The notes below the pieces were generated by a model. It had not been told where the DNA came from. It saw only the letters and a program-made list of their open reading frames with translations, and did no database searches. Positions 22,351 through 23,944 of a stretch of DNA of 23,944 bases are shown here, piece after piece. The stretch is from a virus. The position numbers and the translations under genes are program-made. Position 1 is the stretch's first letter. Every line of letters starts with the position of its first letter. The stretch covers positions 1 through 23,944 of IMG/VR virus record IMGVR_UViG_3300035670_001232; one strand, 5' to 3'.

Positions 22351-22933
22351 TCGCCCCACTGGTCAGCCATTGCCGCAGCGATCCCTGAAAACGTGGCGCT
22401 GCGGATCTTCCACCTGTCCGCCGATGGTGGTAGGTTGTACCACTTGGGCAGACTACGCCCGCTCTTGGTAACGTGTCGCGCCCCCCCCCCCTGCCGACAA
22501 TTTTCGATGGTTTGAGGTGAGGGAGCCCCTTGAGCCACAAGCACGTCGTCTTGGTGGCTTCGTGGCCATGCTGCCACGGCTGGATGATCTGGTCCGGCTT
22601 TCGGATGCGACTGGAGATGATCGAAACCGGGTTTTCAATGCAGATCCGGGGAATCGGTGCGGACATCAACAGTCGAACGAAGTCGAGTGCTTCCGCCTGG
22701 ACGTCGGGCTTATCGGCGAACCATCGGGCACCACTAACGGCCAGATGAGTGCAGGGCGGGTGCGCGATCATCAGATCCCACCCCATGCCGAGCACTTCGC
22801 GGACATCTCCGCGCCAGTGAGGGCCGCAGGGGCTTTCACTGGGCAGAAGATCGCATGACATTGCATCATGCCCACGCGCGATGAACGCATCGCGCACTGT
22901 GCCCGAATACTCACATGCGATCAGGACTCGCAC
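22335..22933 (-). CDS. Phage cytosine-C5 DNA methyltransferase, frame broken at a poly-G tract
   Basis: The frame opens at GTG 22933 and encodes MRVLIACEYSGTVRDAF (SAM-binding motif I), HPPCTHLAVSGARWF (catalytic PPC, Cys61) and CIENPVSII (motif VI, ENP). After residue 147 an 11-G tract (22481-22491) shifts the frame into a basic, Pro-rich tail with no family character. The expected C-terminus lies in the neighbouring frame (GRSLPKWYNLPPSADRWKIR, then TFSGIAAAMADQWG) and ends at TGA 22335. A tract of 12 or 9 G would join the two parts into about 199 residues. It may protect phage DNA from restriction. Whether this is a phase-variable switch, a mutation or a sequencing error cannot be told here. 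Confidence 0.82.
22481..22491 (+). repeat. Homopolymer tract of eleven C (eleven G on the coding strand)
   Basis: This is the only long homopolymer I noticed in the window. It lies inside the methyltransferase gene at the exact point where the two family-like parts change frame. Tracts of this length slip readily during replication and are also a common site of sequencing error. Confidence 0.95.
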
Positions 22934-23154
22934 GGCTTGACGGGCATCAGGCCGCGCAGCATGTCGGGCGAGAGCACCTCGAGCATCTCCAGCACGTCCA
23001 GCAGCCGCACGGCCACGGCGGGCGGGGTACGCTTACCCGTGAGCCAGTGGTGGCACGTTGGCCGGGGTACGCCGAGCATCATCGAGAGGTGGGCGGTGTT
23101 GAGCCCGTGGCGGGCTTGGAGGGCCTTCAGGCGGTCGATTGTCGAGGTGGTCAT
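22921..23154 (-). CDS. HTH (XRE-like) DNA-binding protein
   Basis: ATG 23154 overlaps the previous TGA (ATGA) and has GAGGTG upstream. The 77-residue product has a helix-turn-helix at about 8-45: LKALQARHGLNTAHLSMMLG, then VPRPTCHHWLTGKRTPPA, the second helix being the recognition helix. A Leu-rich helix follows (VRLLDVLEMLEVL) and could dimerise. It resembles small Cro/CI-type regulators, but its place between the small genes and the methyltransferase does not show which promoter it controls. The start codons read MTTSTI, nearly the same DNA as the start of the next gene upstream. Confidence 0.72.
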   Translation of the reverse strand: MTTSTIDRLKALQARHGLNTAHLSMMLGVPRPTCHHWLTGKRTPPAVAVRLLDVLEMLEVLSPDMLRGLMPVKPCES

Positions 23155-23504
23155 TCGGTCACCTCATGCACGACATCATCCAGCGGCGTGAACTGCGGCG
23201 CGGTGCTCAATGGGTGATAAAGGGCCAGATGGTCCACATAGTCGTCGTATGCGTGGACGTTCGTCGAGGTGGTGCGCATCGTGGCGCGGCGGGTGTTCAT
23301 TTCAAAAAACCGGGCCACGTAAGAGCTGGTCGATTCACCCTCGAGATGCTTAGGGTAAACGCGGCGGTCCACACGGGGCCGGGGTTTGCCGGCAAGACGT
23401 CGAGGTGAGATGAGGGCCGCGAGGGTTTCAGTGCCGGGCTCCGTGTAATACACGGCGCGGGAACCGGGCCACATTCTGCGGGTGACGATTGTCGAGGTGT
23501 TCAT
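23151..23504 (-). CDS. Hypothetical phage protein
   Basis: ATG 23504 has AAGGAT nine bases upstream and is preferred to an in-frame start at 23549 that lies inside the preceding peptide gene. The 117-residue product begins MNTSTIVTRRMWPGSRAVYY, is rich in Arg and Thr, and has an internal MRTTSTNVHAYDDYVDHLAL. No family recognised. The internal ATG near 23279 could start a second, 42-residue product, but nothing besides the repeated DNA around it supports this. The stop overlaps the HTH gene start. Confidence 0.55.
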   Translation of the reverse strand: MNTSTIVTRRMWPGSRAVYYTEPGTETLAALISPRRLAGKPRPRVDRRVYPKHLEGESTSSYVARFFEMNTRRATMRTTSTNVHAYDDYVDHLALYHPLSTAPQFTPLDDVVHEVTE

Positions 23505-23508
23505 GGCA

Positions 23509-23577
23509 TCAATCCTTGTTGTCGATGAGGTAGATGATGAGGGCCGCAAGGGCCCCCAAGATGAGAGCCAACAGCAT
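23509..23577 (-). CDS. 22-residue membrane peptide
   Basis: ATG 23577 lies two bases after the clamp-like gene stop, and the TGA ends four bases before the next ATG. The peptide is almost one hydrophobic helix (MLLALILGALAALIIYLI) with a short charged end (DNKD). It fills the gap between two genes exactly, which supports it. The ribosome site is weak and no function is known. Confidence 0.4.
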   Translation of the reverse strand: MLLALILGALAALIIYLIDNKD

Positions 23578-23579
23578 GA

Positions 23580-23944
23580 TCAAAATCCGAATTCAGGGCC
23601 GGTGGGCAGATCGTCGAGGTTCAGCCGCATCGGCATGACAATGGCGAAAGCATCATCGGCTAGGTGGGCGAATCCTGCGCCGGTGCCATTGGGGCGAATG
23701 TGGGTCACTTTGTGCCCAAACAGTTTCCCCGCATCGTTGACCCGTTCGACATACTGGGGATCGAAGAACGCCAGCGGGTTATCGACCGTCGGAACTGGCC
23801 GGGCTGCGCGACGCCAGTCGGGGAACCGGCCGTCAATCTCGCCGATGATCATCTGACGGCCGCATGACGTGGCGATGATGCGGCGCTTCGTGGCATCGGG
23901 TCCAGCTGCGGAATGATCGCCTGAGAGGTCATCCGGCACTTCGA
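23580..23944 (-). CDS. Sliding-clamp-like (DnaN-like) protein, 5' partial
   Basis: The frame stays open to the right edge, so the gene begins outside the window; the GTG at 23939 is probably internal. The visible part of about 120 residues contains GEIDGRFPDWRR, matching the bacterial beta clamp IDGRFPDYRR region. It also has FDPQYVERV, like the clamp domain 3 FNVSYVLDVL, and AFAIVMPMRL, matching the clamp C-terminal signature VVMPMRL. The spacing between DGRFP and VMPMRL is about 60 residues, half that of E. coli DnaN, so domain 3 looks shortened. A 13-residue tail follows MPMRL. It probably tethers the phage polymerase to DNA. Confirmation needs the missing N-terminal part. Confidence 0.72.
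   Translation of the reverse strand, partial: EVPDDLSGDHSAAGPDATKRRIIATSCGRQMIIGEIDGRFPDWRRAARPVPTVDNPLAFFDPQYVERVNDAGKLFGHKVTHIRPNGTGAGFAHLADDAFAIVMPMRLNLDDLPTGPEFGF

Larger units (their letters stand above)
23141..23620. repeat. Dispersed GTCGAGGT(G) motif, five copies
   Basis: GTCGAGGTG occurs at 23141-23149, 23263-23271, 23399-23407 and 23491-23499, and GTCGAGGT at 23613-23620. Two copies lie within the first codons of genes, where about 20 bases are nearly identical (ATGAMCACCTCGACAATCG on the coding strand). One further eight-base copy was noticed far away at about 6209. They may be protein-binding sites or relics of a small duplication. Confidence 0.5.

Noticed and set aside
1-23944. 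tRNA genes, CRISPR arrays, insertion sequences, integrase and attachment sites
   Set aside because: I looked for cloverleaf-like segments, regular repeat-spacer patterns, transposase or recombinase motifs and terminal repeats and saw none. A small tRNA could still be missed by eye.

Overview
The window is a 23.9 kb piece of a tailed double-stranded DNA phage (or prophage) genome with a P22-like short-tail and DNA-ejection module. Both ends are cut inside genes: the C-terminal half of a P22 gp10-like tail accessory protein at the left, and the C-terminal end of a sliding-clamp-like protein at the right. The sequence is GC-rich by eye. The small-gene families (for example a protein with a TGGPAFP start and a GMTLRDYFAAKA motif) are of the kind seen in proteobacterial phages. 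A betaproteobacterial, Burkholderiales-like host is my best guess, not something the sequence proves. No terminase, portal, coat or integrase gene lies in the window.

Left arm, plus strand, 1-10909 (late genes). The order is gp10-like protein, fibre-like structural protein, five-cysteine protein, three DNA-ejection proteins, tailspike. It follows P22 10-26-14-7-20-16-9 by position, although several members share no visible sequence with P22. A lysis cassette follows: a 35-residue peptide, a small HExxH protein, an XhlA-like coiled-coil membrane protein, a GH108 endolysin and a three-helix holin, most joined by 4-base start/stop overlaps.

Middle, minus strand, 19556 down to 10902 (early and replication genes). 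A ribbon-helix-helix regulator leads, then a Pro/Ala-rich protein, a Cas4-like DUF2800 nuclease, an Enc34-type ssDNA-binding protein, a family B DNA polymerase, a small helical protein, a VRR-NUC nuclease and an SNF2-type helicase. A chain of eleven very small, mostly ATGA-coupled genes comes last. This arm meets the late arm head-on, and the last coding regions overlap by 8 bases.

Right part, 19557-23944. A compact divergent control region carries three 8-base direct repeats with an 11-base period. It leads rightward to a 53-residue gene and a long primase-helicase (Prim-Pol, PriCT_2, DUF3987). Facing it on the minus strand are the sliding-clamp-like gene, two small genes, an HTH protein and a cytosine methyltransferase whose reading frame is broken at an 11-base poly-G tract. 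A strong minus-direction terminator at 19770-19804 would stop leftward transcripts before they reach the regulator gene.

Together the right two thirds encode a nearly self-sufficient replication and recombination set: primase-helicase, polymerase, clamp, SSB, two nucleases and a helicase. The most notable signals are the poly-G methyltransferase (a possible phase-variable gene), the helically phased operator, the minicistron before the primase, the unusual Walker A in that primase, and the HExxH protein in the lysis cassette.
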